This document shows, piece after piece, positions 39,720-48,934 of a stretch of 64,000 nucleotides of DNA. Where the stretch lies: the NCBI RefSeq assembly GCF_002196855.1, contig NZ_NIPW01000004.1, forward strand, positions 124,001 to 188,000, written 5' to 3'. Origin of the DNA: Haematobacter genomosp. 1. GTDB taxonomy: Bacteria; Pseudomonadota; Alphaproteobacteria; Rhodobacterales; Rhodobacteraceae. The notes under the pieces are model-generated. The model was not told where the DNA came from. It did not search any database and saw only the letters and a list, made by a program, of their open reading frames with translations. Every line of letters begins with the position of its first letter. Position 1 is the first letter of the stretch. Position numbers and translations under genes: made by a program.

Positions 39720-40762
39720 TTCTCAAGCGTCGAGAGCGGCACGACCTCCACATCGGAGTGAGAGAGCCAGGCGCCAAGCGCACGGAGATTTTCCTCGGTC
39801 GGCTGCAGCAGCAGCACAGCCGAACCGGACTGCGCCGCCCGGTAAAGCGCACGATCCAGCGGCCGGGACACCGGCTCCTCGCTTGCGGATGCGACGAGAG
39901 GAAGGGTCAAGGCCCCGCCATCCTGACGGAGCAGGTGCCCGCCCTCTCCGTCCAGACGCAGCCGGGCCGTGGCTCCGGCCAGCGGTGTGGGCTCCTCTTC
40001 CCGTTCCACCGCCACCAGTTCCACTCCCGCAGCCGCGAAACGAGCAGCGTCCCCGGAGTTGCGGGGATCAAGCGCAATGCTCACCGGAAACGACACCGCG
40101 CCGATGCGCTCTGCCAGGTCAGGCACTTCGGGATCATCGAGCAGCAGGATTGCGAGCCGCGGGCCGTGAGCCTCCGGCGTCTGGGCTGGCCGCGGCTCGA
40201 CCGGGATCGGCTCCACCGCAGAGGCTTCCTCCGGGGCGGGCGGCGCGGCGGGGGGAACGGCCATGTCCTGCGCGGGCGCGTCGCTGCCCGCTGCGGGCAC
40301 AGAGGGAGCGGGCTGAATTTCCGCCGGGGGTTCGGTTTCGGGCGGCGGCGGGGGCTCAAATGGCGGAGGCTCCGGCGCAGGTTCCGCCGCAGGAGCTGTT
40401 GTCGCCGGTGCCGCGGGTGGCGTTGCTTCCTCGCCGTTCCGGTTGGCTGAACTCTGCCCGGCGGCTGTCTGCCCGGCTGGTGTCTGGTCGGCTGGGGTCC
40501 GGCCGTCCCGCGTCTCTCCGCCGGGCGTCTCCGCAGCAGATATCTCTCCGGCGGGTATCTCTCCGGTGGGAGCCTGCGGTGCAGGAGCTTCCGGCGGGGG
40601 CGGCGGGGTCTCCTCCGCGCCGGCGGAGTCGGAACTTACCCGCGGCAGCGGCACCGCGGGGGCGGCATCCTGACGTGGGATGGAAAGGACCGAAACACCG
40701 GCGGCAACGATCACACCGACCGCCATTCCTGACAGTACTCCTTTCAACAACCCGTTCGCCAC
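39716..40762 (-). CDS. Divergent polysaccharide deacetylase-related membrane protein
   Basis: A 348-residue protein. A single N-terminal membrane helix (residues 5-28) is followed by about 160 residues of Pro/Ala/Glu-rich linker and a C-terminal domain starting RLAILLLDDPEVPDLAERIGAV, the first strand of the divergent polysaccharide deacetylase (YibQ-like) fold. The domain is shorter than usual, ending soon after a HLL / VLLLQPTEENLRALGAWL segment, so activity is doubtful. I chose the GTG at 40762, which has a GGGGAG ribosome binding site. Residues 67-105 are a pentapeptide repeat. Function unknown; perhaps a periplasmic wall-associated protein. Confidence 0.72.
   Translation of the reverse strand: MANGLLKGVLSGMAVGVIVAAGVSVLSIPRQDAAPAVPLPRVSSDSAGAEETPPPPPEAPAPQAPTGEIPAGEISAAETPGGETRDGRTPADQTPAGQTAAGQSSANRNGEEATPPAAPATTAPAAEPAPEPPPFEPPPPPETEPPAEIQPAPSVPAAGSDAPAQDMAVPPAAPPAPEEASAVEPIPVEPRPAQTPEAHGPRLAILLLDDPEVPDLAERIGAVSFPVSIALDPRNSGDAARFAAAGVELVAVEREEEPTPLAGATARLRLDGEGGHLLRQDGGALTLPLVASASEEPVSRPLDRALYRAAQSGSAVLLLQPTEENLRALGAWLSHSDVEVVPLSTLEN
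40448..40564 (-). repeat. 15-bp imperfect tandem repeat encoding pentapeptides
   Basis: Within the deacetylase-like gene, residues 67-105 read as about 7.8 units of a [GAD]-[EQR]-[ITS]-x-x pattern: GEIPA, GEISA, AETPG, GETRD, GRTPA, DQTPA, GQTAA, GQSS. The units differ at the DNA level, so the array is older than the hexamer array at 10.2 kb. It lies in the linker between the membrane helix and the C-terminal domain. Confidence 0.75.
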
Positions 40763-40935
40763 TCGTCCACTCCCCGCAAAACAGTTCCCGCAGCCCCCGG
40801 AGGCCTTGACCCGGACGCTGCGACCTGAACATCTATAGCCGCCGTCCGGCGCGGGTTCACCCCCAAAGGCACTCGGGCGACGGGCCGGTGGACCGGTCAC
40901 GAACAAGCGCCAGACATACGACGGAGGGCCGCGCC

Positions 40936-41544
40936 ATGCTCCTGCTGATCGACAACTACGACAGCTTCACCTATAACCTCGTGCACTATCTGGGCGAACT
41001 CGGCGCGGATGTCGTCGTGCGGCGCAACGATGCCCTGAACGTGCAGGAGGCCATGGCGATGAACCCCGCCGCCATCCTGCTTTCCCCCGGACCCTGCGAC
41101 CCTGCACAGGCGGGCATCTGCCTCGCTCTCACGGAAGCGGCGGCAGAAACCCGGACGCCGCTCTTCGGCGTGTGCCTTGGCCATCAGGCCATCGGTCAGG
41201 CCTTCGGGGGACGTGTCGTCCGCGCGGGAGAGATCGTGCATGGCAAGATGGGCCGGATCGAACATGCGGGTGCAGGTGTCTTCGCGGGCCTTCCCACGCC
41301 CTTCGAGGCCACCCGCTACCATTCGCTGATCGTGGAACGGGAGACGTTGCCCGACAGTCTCGAAGTGACGGCATGGCTGGCTGACGGGACCATCATGGGG
41401 CTGAAGCACCGCGACCTGCCGATCGAGGGGGTCCAGTTCCACCCGGAAAGCATCGCCTCCCAGCATGGCCACCGGATGCTGGCGACCTTCCTGGAAGGCG
41501 CAGGGATTGCAACCCGCCCGCTCTCCACGGGAGAGGCGGCATGA
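40936..41544 (+). CDS. trpG: Anthranilate synthase component II (glutamine amidotransferase)
   Basis: A 202-residue class I amidotransferase that supplies ammonia to TrpE (and possibly PabB). The Cys-His-Glu triad is in [13 protein letters not shown] and GVQFHPESI; the oxyanion segment is [19 protein letters not shown] precedes the ATG at 40936. The stop overlaps trpD (ATGA). No trpE is adjacent; the upstream neighbour is unrelated and divergent. Confidence 0.94.
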   Translation: MLLLIDNYDSFTYNLVHYLGELGADVVVRRNDALNVQEAMAMNPAAILLSPGPCDPAQAGICLALTEAAAETRTPLFGVCLGHQAIGQAFGGRVVRAGEIVHGKMGRIEHAGAGVFAGLPTPFEATRYHSLIVERETLPDSLEVTAWLADGTIMGLKHRDLPIEGVQFHPESIASQHGHRMLATFLEGAGIATRPLSTGEAA

Positions 41545-42557
41545 GCGACCGCGTCCGCCCGCTGATCGGTCTTGCGGCGGAACGGCCGCTCACCCGCACG
41601 GAGGCGGAGACCGCCTTCGCCGCCTTCTTTGAGGGCGAGGCCACGCCGTCGCAGATGGGCGGCCTGCTAATGGCGCTCCGCACGCGGGGCGAGACGGTGG
41701 AGGAGTATGCCGCCGCCGCCAGCGCCATGCGCGCCCGCTGCAACGCTGTCCGCGCACCCGAAGGCGCGATAGACATCGTAGGCACAGGGGGCGACGGCAA
41801 GGGCACGCTCAACATCTCCACCGCCGCTGCCTTTGTCGCGGCTGGAGCGGGGGTGATCGTGGCCAAACACGGGAACCGCAACCTCTCCTCCAAATCCGGC
41901 TCCGCCGATGCGCTGGGGGAACTGGGCATCAACGTGATGGTCGGCCCCCCCGTCGTGGAGCGGGCGCTCGCGGAGATCGGCATCGGGTTCATGATGGCGG
42001 CGATCCATCACCCCGCCATGCGGCACGTGATGGCCACGCGGACGGAACTGGGCACCCGCACGATCTTCAACATCCTGGGCCCGATCACCAATCCCGCCGG
42101 GGTGCGCCGTCAGCTCACCGGCACCTATGCCGCGCATCTCAACCGCCCGGTGGCCGAGACGCTGGCAGCCCTTGGATCGGACCGCGCGTGGATCGTCCAC
42201 GGGGGCGACGGTACGGATGAGATCTCCATCGCCGGGCCCACGCAGCTCGCCGAACTGAAAGACGGTCAGGTGACGGAGCGGGAGATCCACCCGGAGGAAG
42301 CGGGCCTCCCCGTCCATCCTTTCGAGCAGATCCTCGGCGGAACCCCGGCGGAGAATGCCGCCGCGCTCCGTGCGCTTCTGGATGGTGCGGAGGGCGCCTA
42401 TCGCGACGCGGTCCTGCTGAATGCCGCGGCGGCGCTCGTCGTGGCGGGACGCGTCGCGACGCTGAAGGATGGCGTGCAGCTTGCCCGCGAGAGCATCGAC
42501 AGCGGCGCCGCCCGCGACAAGGTGCACCGCCTTGCCGCGTTGACGCAGGCCGCATGA
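41541..42557 (+). CDS. trpD: Anthranilate phosphoribosyltransferase
   Basis: A 338-residue enzyme for the second tryptophan step, joining anthranilate to PRPP. Motifs are [36 protein letters not shown], and [15 protein letters not shown]. It overlaps trpG upstream and ung downstream, each by 4 nt. The expected trpC does not follow. Confidence 0.95.
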   Translation: MSDRVRPLIGLAAERPLTRTEAETAFAAFFEGEATPSQMGGLLMALRTRGETVEEYAAAASAMRARCNAVRAPEGAIDIVGTGGDGKGTLNISTAAAFVAAGAGVIVAKHGNRNLSSKSGSADALGELGINVMVGPPVVERALAEIGIGFMMAAIHHPAMRHVMATRTELGTRTIFNILGPITNPAGVRRQLTGTYAAHLNRPVAETLAALGSDRAWIVHGGDGTDEISIAGPTQLAELKDGQVTEREIHPEEAGLPVHPFEQILGGTPAENAAALRALLDGAEGAYRDAVLLNAAAALVVAGRVATLKDGVQLARESIDSGAARDKVHRLAALTQAA

Positions 42558-43213
42558 CGTTTCAGACCGCGACGCCGCCCGCCGCCTGGGCCGACCTGCC
42601 GTTCTTCGGCCAGGACTGGCCGGATGTCCGCGCCCGGCTCGTCGCCGATCCGCGCAGTCTCCAGCCCGGACCGGAGGCGGTGTTCCGGGCGCTCGATCTC
42701 TGTCCACCGGAAAAGGCGCGCGTGGTGATCCTTGGCCAGGATCCCTACCCGACCGCGGGAAATGCCGATGGACTGGCCTTTTCGGTCCCACCCGGCAGGC
42801 CGCTCCCCGCCTCGCTCCGCAATATCTACCGCGAGATGGCCGATGATATCGGCTGCACGCCGCCTGACGGCGATCTCGGTCGCTGGGCGGCGCAGGGCGT
42901 GCTGCTTCTCAACACCGCCCTCACTGTTCCCGTTGGAGAGGCGAACGGCCATGCGCGGCTGGGCTGGGCACCCCTCGTGGCGGAAGTGCTGGCGCGCGCG
43001 GCGGCGCTCCGGCCTCTCGTGTTCATCCTCTGGGGCGGGCCCGCACAGAAGCTGGCGGCAAGGACGGTGGACCTCTCCCGCCATCATGTCATCGCCTCAC
43101 CCCACCCTTCGCCGCTCTCTTCCTACCGAGGCTTCTTCGGCTCGCGTCCTTTCAGCCGGACGAATGACTGGCTAACGGCAAGGGGAGAGACGCCGATCGA
43201 CTGGTGCCGCTGA
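42554..43213 (+). CDS. ung: Uracil-DNA glycosylase, family 1
   Basis: A 219-residue base-excision enzyme that removes uracil from DNA. Family 1 signatures: [10 protein letters not shown] (catalytic Asp), [10 protein letters not shown] and [20 protein letters not shown] (His, leucine loop region). The [10 protein letters not shown] strand is also typical. The ATG overlaps the trpD stop by 4 nt, so it is coupled to tryptophan genes, an unusual partner. A GC-rich hairpin follows. Confidence 0.95.
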   Translation: MTFQTATPPAAWADLPFFGQDWPDVRARLVADPRSLQPGPEAVFRALDLCPPEKARVVILGQDPYPTAGNADGLAFSVPPGRPLPASLRNIYREMADDIGCTPPDGDLGRWAAQGVLLLNTALTVPVGEANGHARLGWAPLVAEVLARAAALRPLVFILWGGPAQKLAARTVDLSRHHVIASPHPSPLSSYRGFFGSRPFSRTNDWLTARGETPIDWCR

Positions 43214-43256
43214 CGGATCGGGGGGCTCCGGGGGCGCTGCCCACCGGACAGGGGGC

Positions 43257-43278
43257 GCGGGGGAGCGTGCTCCCCCGC
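43257..43278. terminator. Bidirectional GC-rich hairpin between ung and the PfkB kinase
   Basis: A perfect 10-bp stem GCGGGGGAGC / GCTCCCCCGC with a 2-nt GT centre separates two convergent genes. No T-tract. It resembles the hairpin at 36256. Confidence 0.6.
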
Positions 43279-43288
43279 CTCCACCCGC

Positions 43289-44278
43289 TCAGACCAGCCC
43301 ATTCCGCGCGAACAGGGCGCGCAGATCCTGCTCCGGGCGCGCCCCGATATGCGAGATGACCTCCGCCGCAGCCAGACAGCCCATCCGGCCGCAGATTTCC
43401 GGCTCATAACCCTCCGACAGCCCCCAGAGGAAGGCGCCAGCAAACAGATCTCCCGCGCCGGTCGCATCCACGATCGCGGTTTTTACCGCCGGAACATGCC
43501 AGTGCTGACCGCCCTGCATCACATGGGCGCCGTTCTCCGAATCCGTCACCACGGCGATCTCCAGCTCTGCCGCCGCCGCGGCCATCGCCTCCTCGAACGT
43601 GCCGCCATACATGGAGACGATCTCCGCCCGGTTGGCAAAGAGCAGGTCCAGATCCTCCCGGATCATCTGCCGGAAGGCATCGCGGTGACGATCCACGCAG
43701 AACGGGTCCGACAGGGTCAGAGACACGCGGCCCCCCGCCCCTTTCGTCGCCCGGATCGCCTTGGCGAAGGCTTCCATGCTCTCCGGCCCATCGAAACGGT
43801 AGCCTTCCAGATAGATCCAGTCCGCCGCCGCCATCTGGCCTTGGTCGATATCAGCAGGCGTTAGGAATTCCGACATGCCAAGGTATGTGTTCATCGACCG
43901 CTCGCCATCCGGCGTCACCAGCACGATGCAGCGGCCCGTCTCCTGCAGAGAACCGGCGGGGGCGAGCGGCGTGTCGTAATCGGCACCCTGCGCCCGCAGA
44001 TCGTGGGCGAAGATCGCGCCGAGCTGGTCATCCCGCACCTTGCCGACATAGGCCGTCCGCCCGCCCAGCCCGGCGATGCCGGCGACCGTATTGGCCGCCG
44101 ATCCGCCCGATATCTCCCGCGAGGGCCCGATATGGCCATAAAGCTCAACCGCGCGATCCATGTCGATGAGCTGCATGATGCCCTTCTGGACGCCATTCCG
44201 CTCAAGAAAGGCATCGTCAGTGCGGGACAGCACGTCAACCATGGCATTACCGATGCCGACGACCTGGTATTTCTTCAT
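43289..44278 (-). CDS. PfkB-family carbohydrate kinase, adenosine kinase-like
   Basis: A 329-residue ribokinase-fold enzyme. It begins with VVGIGNAMVDVLS, has the GGSAANTVAGIAGLGG signature 1 and the catalytic DATGAGDLFAGAFLWG signature 2. Length and the N-terminal pattern match proteins annotated as adenosine kinase in alphaproteobacteria, but other nucleosides or sugars are possible substrates. It is 66 nt downstream of the GST gene. Confidence 0.87.
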   Translation of the reverse strand: MKKYQVVGIGNAMVDVLSRTDDAFLERNGVQKGIMQLIDMDRAVELYGHIGPSREISGGSAANTVAGIAGLGGRTAYVGKVRDDQLGAIFAHDLRAQGADYDTPLAPAGSLQETGRCIVLVTPDGERSMNTYLGMSEFLTPADIDQGQMAAADWIYLEGYRFDGPESMEAFAKAIRATKGAGGRVSLTLSDPFCVDRHRDAFRQMIREDLDLLFANRAEIVSMYGGTFEEAMAAAAAELEIAVVTDSENGAHVMQGGQHWHVPAVKTAIVDATGAGDLFAGAFLWGLSEGYEPEICGRMGCLAAAEVISHIGARPEQDLRALFARNGLV

Positions 44279-44344
44279 TCGGGCCTCCGTTGAATTGGCC
44301 GGACCCTCCGATTTTCACCGTCGGAACGGAAGCCCAAAAGCGCC

Positions 44345-44971
44345 TCAGGGGGCTTTCGCCTCCGCCTGAAACTTGACGGCACGCTGCACGGCGGGATCTG
44401 CGGCCAGCCGGTCATAAAGCGCCAGGACATTCGTATAGGCGTCAAGCCCGTCGGGCAGCTTGGCCCGCGCCCAGCGGATCATCGGAAAGGCATAGGCATC
44501 CGCGACCGACCGGGGTCCGAGGATCCATTCTTTCCCTTCAAGCTGCGCGTCCAGCAGCCGGAGATTCTTCCGCACCAGCCCGACACCCGCTTCGACAACC
44601 TTCGCTTTCGCGCCATCGCTCTGGTCGGCGGTGTAGCGGTCGGGCATGAAGACGGGATAGAACGCGGGATGCAGATCGCCCGTGAGGAAGCAGATCCAGC
44701 GTTCGAGCTCCGCCTGACCGCGCGCGCCGTTTTCTCCGCCCAGACCGGACTCGGGATGCTTCATCAGCAGGTAGCGCAGGATCGCGCCTGCCTGGGTCAG
44801 CACCCAGCCATCGTCCTCCTTCAGCACCGGCACGGCACCGGAAGCATTCATCGCCAGCAGTTCCGCCGAACCGGCAGGGGCAACGACCGCGTCATAAGGC
44901 GCACCGATCCATTCAAGCGCGATATGCGGGCCAAGCGCACAGGTGCCGTTGCGGAAATAGAGAGTGGTCAT
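44345..44971 (-). CDS. Glutathione S-transferase family protein
   Basis: A 208-residue cytosolic GST. The N-terminal thioredoxin-fold domain starts LYFRNGTCALGPHIALEWIGAPYD and has the cis-Pro SGAVPVLKEDD; the C-terminal helical domain contains ILGPRSVADAYAFPMIRWA, the usual Asp-containing N-capping region. A CALG segment resembles the beta-class site with Cys. Substrate unknown. It lies between nth and the PfkB kinase on the same strand. Confidence 0.88.
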   Translation of the reverse strand: MTTLYFRNGTCALGPHIALEWIGAPYDAVVAPAGSAELLAMNASGAVPVLKEDDGWVLTQAGAILRYLLMKHPESGLGGENGARGQAELERWICFLTGDLHPAFYPVFMPDRYTADQSDGAKAKVVEAGVGLVRKNLRLLDAQLEGKEWILGPRSVADAYAFPMIRWARAKLPDGLDAYTNVLALYDRLAADPAVQRAVKFQAEAKAP

Positions 44972-45013
44972 GGAATCCTCCTTGCGAACAGGGCGGCACG
45001 TAGCGCTTTCGGC

Positions 45014-45691
45014 TCAAGGATCAATCGGAGCGGACATCTTGCCGCCCGCGAGCGTCTTTTCTTCGTAGAGGCAGATGTCCCGGATCAGGCAGACGGGGCA
45101 AAGGGGCGCACGTGCCTTGCAGGTGTAGCGCCCGTGCAGGATCAGCCAGTGATGCGCATGGCGCTGGAATTCAACGGGCACGTTGTCCTCGATCGCCCGC
45201 TCCACCACTTCCACATTGCGCCCGACGGCGATGCCGCTCCGGTTGCCGACGCGGAAGATATGGGTGTCCACCGCCTGTGCGGGGAAGCCGAACCACGTGT
45301 TCAGCACCACATTTGCCGTCTTCCGCCCCACCCCCGGCAGCGTCTCCAAGGCCGCGCGCGAGGACGGCACCTCTCCCCCGAAATGCTCCTGCAGCAGTGC
45401 GGAGAGTTTCAGCACGTTCCTGGCCTTGTTGCGGTAAAGGCCGATGGTGCGGATGTGAGAGATGATGCCCTCCTCGCCCAGGGCCAGCATCTTCGCGGGT
45501 GCATCGGCCACTTCGAACAGGCCCTTCGTGGCCTTGTTGACACCGACATCCGTCGCCTGCGCGGAAAGGGCCACCGCGACCAGCAGCGTGAAGGCGTTGG
45601 TGTAGTTCAGCTCCCCCACAGGCTCGGGCTCCCGCTCCTCGAACCGGCGGAAGATCTCCTTCATGTCGCTGTAGTCGAGCTGTCTGACCAT
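45014..45691 (-). CDS. nth: Endonuclease III
   Basis: A 225-residue DNA glycosylase/AP lyase for oxidised pyrimidines. Helix-hairpin-helix with catalytic Lys is LPGVGRKTANVVLN; the catalytic Asp is in VDTHIFRVGNR; the [4Fe-4S] cluster is C-x6-C-x2-C-x5-C near residue 200. GAGGAGC precedes the ATG at 45691. Divergent from the Ada-like gene, another repair enzyme, with 111 bases between. Confidence 0.95.
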   Translation of the reverse strand: MVRQLDYSDMKEIFRRFEEREPEPVGELNYTNAFTLLVAVALSAQATDVGVNKATKGLFEVADAPAKMLALGEEGIISHIRTIGLYRNKARNVLKLSALLQEHFGGEVPSSRAALETLPGVGRKTANVVLNTWFGFPAQAVDTHIFRVGNRSGIAVGRNVEVVERAIEDNVPVEFQRHAHHWLILHGRYTCKARAPLCPVCLIRDICLYEEKTLAGGKMSAPIDP

Positions 45692-45802
45692 GCTCCTCGC
45701 CTACTTCCCCGCGGGCAGCACGACAACCCCCCTCAGCATTCCGCAGGATCCGGGTCGCGAAAGCGCGGTTGCGGGCTTATGTTGCGGGCAAGGAGAAACG
45801 CC

Positions 45803-46645
45803 ATGTCCAACGATATCTCGCCCGCCAGCTATCACTATGCGCTCATCGCCCGCGCGCTGGACATCATCGACCGCGAAGGGGAAGTGCCGCTTGAGACGCT
45901 GGCCGCGCAACTGGGCCTGTCTCCCGCGCATTTCCAGCGCACCTTCTCCCGTTGGGTTGGCGTCTCGCCCAAGCGGTATCAACAGTATCTGGCGCTCGGC
46001 CATGCACGCCGGCTGCTGGCGGAGCGGTTCACGGTGCTGGACACCGCGCTCGCCAGCGGCCTTTCGGGGCCGTCGCGCCTGCATGACCTGTTCATGAGCT
46101 GGGAAGCCATGTCCCCCGGCGATTACGCCAAAGGGGGCGCGGGGTTGACCATCCGCCACGCCTTTGCCGCGAGCCCCTTCGGCGACACGCTTGTCATGGC
46201 GACGGAGCGCGGCCTTTGCGGGCTGGCCTTTGCAGAGGAAACCGGGCGTGAAGCGGCGATGGCCGACATGACGTCACGTTGGCCCCGGGCGACCTTTCAG
46301 GCCGATGAAAGCGTGGCAGCCCTGCTCTCCCCCGCCTTTGGTGGCGAAGGTGAAACCCGGCTCCATCTGATCGGGGCGCCTTTCCAGATCAAGGTGTGGG
46401 AGGCATTGATGCAGATCCCCACCGGTCACGTGACGACATATGGTGAGATCGCGCGCGCCATTGGTTCTCCCAAGGCCAACCGTGCCGTAGGGGCAGCAGT
46501 GGGCCGCAATCCGATCAGTTGGATCATCCCCTGCCACCGGGCGATCTCCTCCACCGGGCGGCTGACCGGCTATCATTGGGGGCTTCCGGTCAAACGCGCC
46601 ATGCTGGCGTGGGAATCCGCGCGTCTTGACGCGGCAATCAGCTGA
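45803..46645 (+). CDS. Ada-like methylated-DNA--protein-cysteine methyltransferase with AraC-type HTH
   Basis: A 280-residue protein. Residues 1-115 are an AraC-type helix-turn-helix domain (LETLAAQLGLSPAHFQRTFSRWVGVSPKRY); residues 190-275 are the O6-alkylguanine transferase domain with the active Cys in IPCHRAI. The N-terminal zinc Ada domain that repairs methylphosphotriesters in E. coli is missing, so the switch that makes Ada an activator is not present in the same form. AAGGAGAAACGCC before the ATG fixes the start. The long open frame upstream is antisense to nth and gst. Confidence 0.92.
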   Translation: MSNDISPASYHYALIARALDIIDREGEVPLETLAAQLGLSPAHFQRTFSRWVGVSPKRYQQYLALGHARRLLAERFTVLDTALASGLSGPSRLHDLFMSWEAMSPGDYAKGGAGLTIRHAFAASPFGDTLVMATERGLCGLAFAEETGREAAMADMTSRWPRATFQADESVAALLSPAFGGEGETRLHLIGAPFQIKVWEALMQIPTGHVTTYGEIARAIGSPKANRAVGAAVGRNPISWIIPCHRAISSTGRLTGYHWGLPVKRAMLAWESARLDAAIS

Positions 46646-46680
46646 AAGCGTTCGCATTTTCGTGAAATGTCTTGCCTGAG

Positions 46681-46710
46681 TTGCCGCATCGGGAGCGGCG
46701 GTGCTATAGC
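46681..46710 (+). promoter_or_regulatory. Candidate promoter of the OmpA lipoprotein gene
   Basis: TTGCCG, an 18-nt spacer and TATAGC lie 50 nt before the start codon. The elements are only moderately close to consensus. Confidence 0.4.
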
Positions 46711-46760
46711 CCGTGTGCCCGTGATCTCGGGCAAAGAAAAAGCACAGGGCGAGGCGGGAC

Positions 46761-47405
46761 ATGCACGCAAAAACCTATCTCATCACCGCGATGCTCGGGG
46801 CCTTCGCGCTCTCCGGCTGCGCGACGGGCGATGGCAGCAACTCCGGGGCGCAGACCGGCGCCATTCTGGGCGCGCTTGGCGGCGCCGCTATCGGCTCCAC
46901 AAGCAAGTCGCACAACAAATGGGTTACGTCCGCTGTCGGCGGTGCGATCGGTGCAGGCATCGGCGGGGCGCTCGGCTCCACGCTGGACGCACAGGCCGCT
47001 GACCTGCGGCGCGACGTCAACAACCCCAATATCGGCATCGTCAACACCGGCAACGAACTCGTTGTGACGCTGCCGGAAGCGATTACCTTCGCCACGGACA
47101 GCGCGACGGTAAGCATACAGACCCAGCGCGACATTTCTGCTGTCGCCAACAACCTTCTCCAGTATCCCAACAGCACCATCGTCGTGACCGGACATACCGA
47201 TTCCACCGGAACGGCGGCGCATAATCAGGACCTGTCCCAGCGCCGCGCACAATCGGTCGCCAATGTGCTGACCGCCAATGGTGTTCCCGCCTACCGCATC
47301 AGCACCGTCGGGCGCGCTTCGACCCAGCCCATCGCCAGCAACGCGACCGTAGAGGGCCGTGCTCAGAACCGTCGTGTGGAAATCACCATCCGCCCGAATG
47401 GGTGA
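46761..47405 (+). CDS. OmpA-family lipoprotein (YiaD-like)
   Basis: A 214-residue outer-membrane lipoprotein. The lipobox is ALSGC (Cys near residue 20). A glycine-zipper region (GAILGALGGAAIG... and GGAIGAGIGGALG) precedes an OmpA C-terminal peptidoglycan-binding domain, with ITFATDSATV, IVVTGHTDSTGTAAHNQDLSQRRAQSVANVL and NRRVEITI. It likely ties the outer membrane to the cell wall. A strong terminator shared with the F0 operon follows. Confidence 0.93.
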   Translation: MHAKTYLITAMLGAFALSGCATGDGSNSGAQTGAILGALGGAAIGSTSKSHNKWVTSAVGGAIGAGIGGALGSTLDAQAADLRRDVNNPNIGIVNTGNELVVTLPEAITFATDSATVSIQTQRDISAVANNLLQYPNSTIVVTGHTDSTGTAAHNQDLSQRRAQSVANVLTANGVPAYRISTVGRASTQPIASNATVEGRAQNRRVEITIRPNG

Positions 47406-47429
47406 ACCGGCGCGGTAGCTCATCCGATG

Positions 47430-47477
47430 TCCAGACGGAAAAAGCCCGGCAATGCTGCCGGGCTTTTTCCGTCTGGA
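47430..47477. terminator. Bidirectional terminator, 22-bp perfect inverted repeat
   Basis: Arms 47430-47451 and 47456-47477 are perfect complements around a 4-nt loop. Each strand has an internal five-base T-run (GGGCTTTTTCC), so transcription from the OmpA gene and from atpF can both stop here. Confidence 0.9.
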
Positions 47478-47486
47478 CAGACGCCT

Positions 47487-48059
47487 TCAGTGAAGGCGCT
47501 TTTCCACTTCGCCAAGGGAGCGGTCGATCATCTCGTTCCCCTCATCCCTGGTCATCTGCTTGGCAATGACTTCGCCTGCGGCGGCGACTGCGATAGCCAC
47601 AGCCTCGTCACGCACCTTGCGTACGGCTTCGGCTTCCGCCACACCGATCTGCCCTTCGGCAGTCTGCAGCCGCCGAACGACAGCGCGTTCGAGATCGACC
47701 TTGGCTTGCGCGGCGGCAGCCTCGGCCTCCTTCTTCGCGTTCGCGACGATCTGCTGTGCCTGATCCTGAACCTCGCGCTGGCGCCGCTCATAGGAAGCGA
47801 GGATTTTCTGCGCCTCCTCACGAAGCGCCTTGGCTTCTTCCAGCTCGCTCTTGATCGTGACTGCCCGCTTGTCGAGCAGGCCCATGATCTTGCCAGGCAC
47901 ACCGAACCACAGCAGGATGGCGACAAAGACCAGCGCGCCTAGCATCACCGTGAAGTTCGTATTGTGGAAGGTGAAGAACCCGTTCGCCGACGCAGCGAGC
48001 GCTGGGGTCGCAACCGTCAGCGCCACGGCGGTGGTCGTTATGATTCGCATGACCCTCAC
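47487..48059 (-). CDS. atpF: F0F1 ATP synthase subunit b
   Basis: A 190-residue peripheral-stalk subunit. It has a leader, a membrane helix ([28 protein letters not shown]) and a long Glu/Ala/Lys-rich coiled coil. It is last of the F0 operon; its ATG overlaps the atpX stop by 4 nt. An N-terminal hydrophobic stretch ending ALAAS may be cleaved or form a second helix. F1 genes are elsewhere, as usual in alphaproteobacteria. Confidence 0.94.
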   Translation of the reverse strand: MRVMRIITTTAVALTVATPALAASANGFFTFHNTNFTVMLGALVFVAILLWFGVPGKIMGLLDKRAVTIKSELEEAKALREEAQKILASYERRQREVQDQAQQIVANAKKEAEAAAAQAKVDLERAVVRRLQTAEGQIGVAEAEAVRKVRDEAVAIAVAAAGEVIAKQMTRDEGNEMIDRSLGEVEKRLH

Positions 48060-48577
48060 CCTTTCACCCGCTGATCGACTGCCTTCACCAGCGCGTCGTC
48101 GCCGGCACGACCGCCCAGAGCGGTCACGATGGCGCGCGCGGTCTCATGCGCGACTTCACGTACACTTTCCGCAGCACCGGCGCGGATATCCGCAATCCGC
48201 GCTTCGGATTCGGCAGTCCGGGCCGCGATTTCCGCATCTGCATGCGCGATCGCCGCATCGAGGTCCTTCTGGATCTCGGCACGGGCCGCCTCGGCGATGC
48301 GGCCAGATTCTGTCCGCGCGTCGGCGAGCGCCTTGGTGTAGGACTCCTCCGCCGCTTTCGCCTTCAGCTTGAGTTCTTCCGCCTGGGCGATGTCGTTGGC
48401 AATAGTCCCGTTACGCTCGGACAGCACGCCGGAGATCCGGGGCAGCGCGATGCGCGTCAGGATGAAGTAAATCGCGCCAAGCGCGATAAGGAGCCAGAAG
48501 ATCTGGTTTGGCCAGACCGAGAAGTCGAGCTGCGGCATACCCGCCGCGGCGACCGCCTCCTCCTGTGCGTAATCCAT
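48056..48577 (-). CDS. atpX: F0F1 ATP synthase subunit b'
   Basis: A 173-residue paralog of subunit b that forms a b-b' heterodimer in photosynthetic and related alphaproteobacteria. It has an N-terminal membrane helix ([22 protein letters not shown]) and a coiled coil. Called atpG or atpX in different genomes. It overlaps atpF by 4 nt and lies 71 nt after atpE. Confidence 0.93.
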   Translation of the reverse strand: MDYAQEEAVAAAGMPQLDFSVWPNQIFWLLIALGAIYFILTRIALPRISGVLSERNGTIANDIAQAEELKLKAKAAEESYTKALADARTESGRIAEAARAEIQKDLDAAIAHADAEIAARTAESEARIADIRAGAAESVREVAHETARAIVTALGGRAGDDALVKAVDQRVKG

Positions 48578-48648
48578 GTCGCGTCCCCCGAAAGCCTGAA
48601 GCGGGCGGCGCCAGGCACCGCCCTACTGTCGTTCGTCGATCCGTCGGA

Positions 48649-48885
48649 TCAGACGGCGAACATCAGGAGGAGGGCGATCAGGAACGAGAAGATGCCCAGA
48701 GCTTCGGCGAAGGCGATGCCGACGAACAGGTTCGCCGTTTGGCCCGGAGCAGCGGACGGGTTCCGCAGCGCGCCTTCGAGGAATTTGCCGGCGATGTTAC
48801 CGACGCCGAGGCCAGCGCCCGCGAGGCCGATGGCCGCGAGGCCAGCGCCGAGGTATTTGCCCATGAGAGCGAGTTCGCCTTCCAT
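48649..48885 (-). CDS. atpE: F0F1 ATP synthase subunit c
   Basis: A 78-residue proteolipid with two helices. The proton-binding Glu is in [16 protein letters not shown]; the first helix has the glycine-rich [18 protein letters not shown] and the polar loop has R-N-P. The c-ring rotates with proton flow. The 49 bases upstream and 71 bases downstream are small spacers that may set the higher expression this subunit needs. Confidence 0.97.
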   Translation of the reverse strand: MEGELALMGKYLGAGLAAIGLAGAGLGVGNIAGKFLEGALRNPSAAPGQTANLFVGIAFAEALGIFSFLIALLLMFAV

Positions 48886-48934
48886 GTCGTATCTCCTTGA
48901 TGGGAATGGCTGGGATAAGTTGATCCGACCGGGG

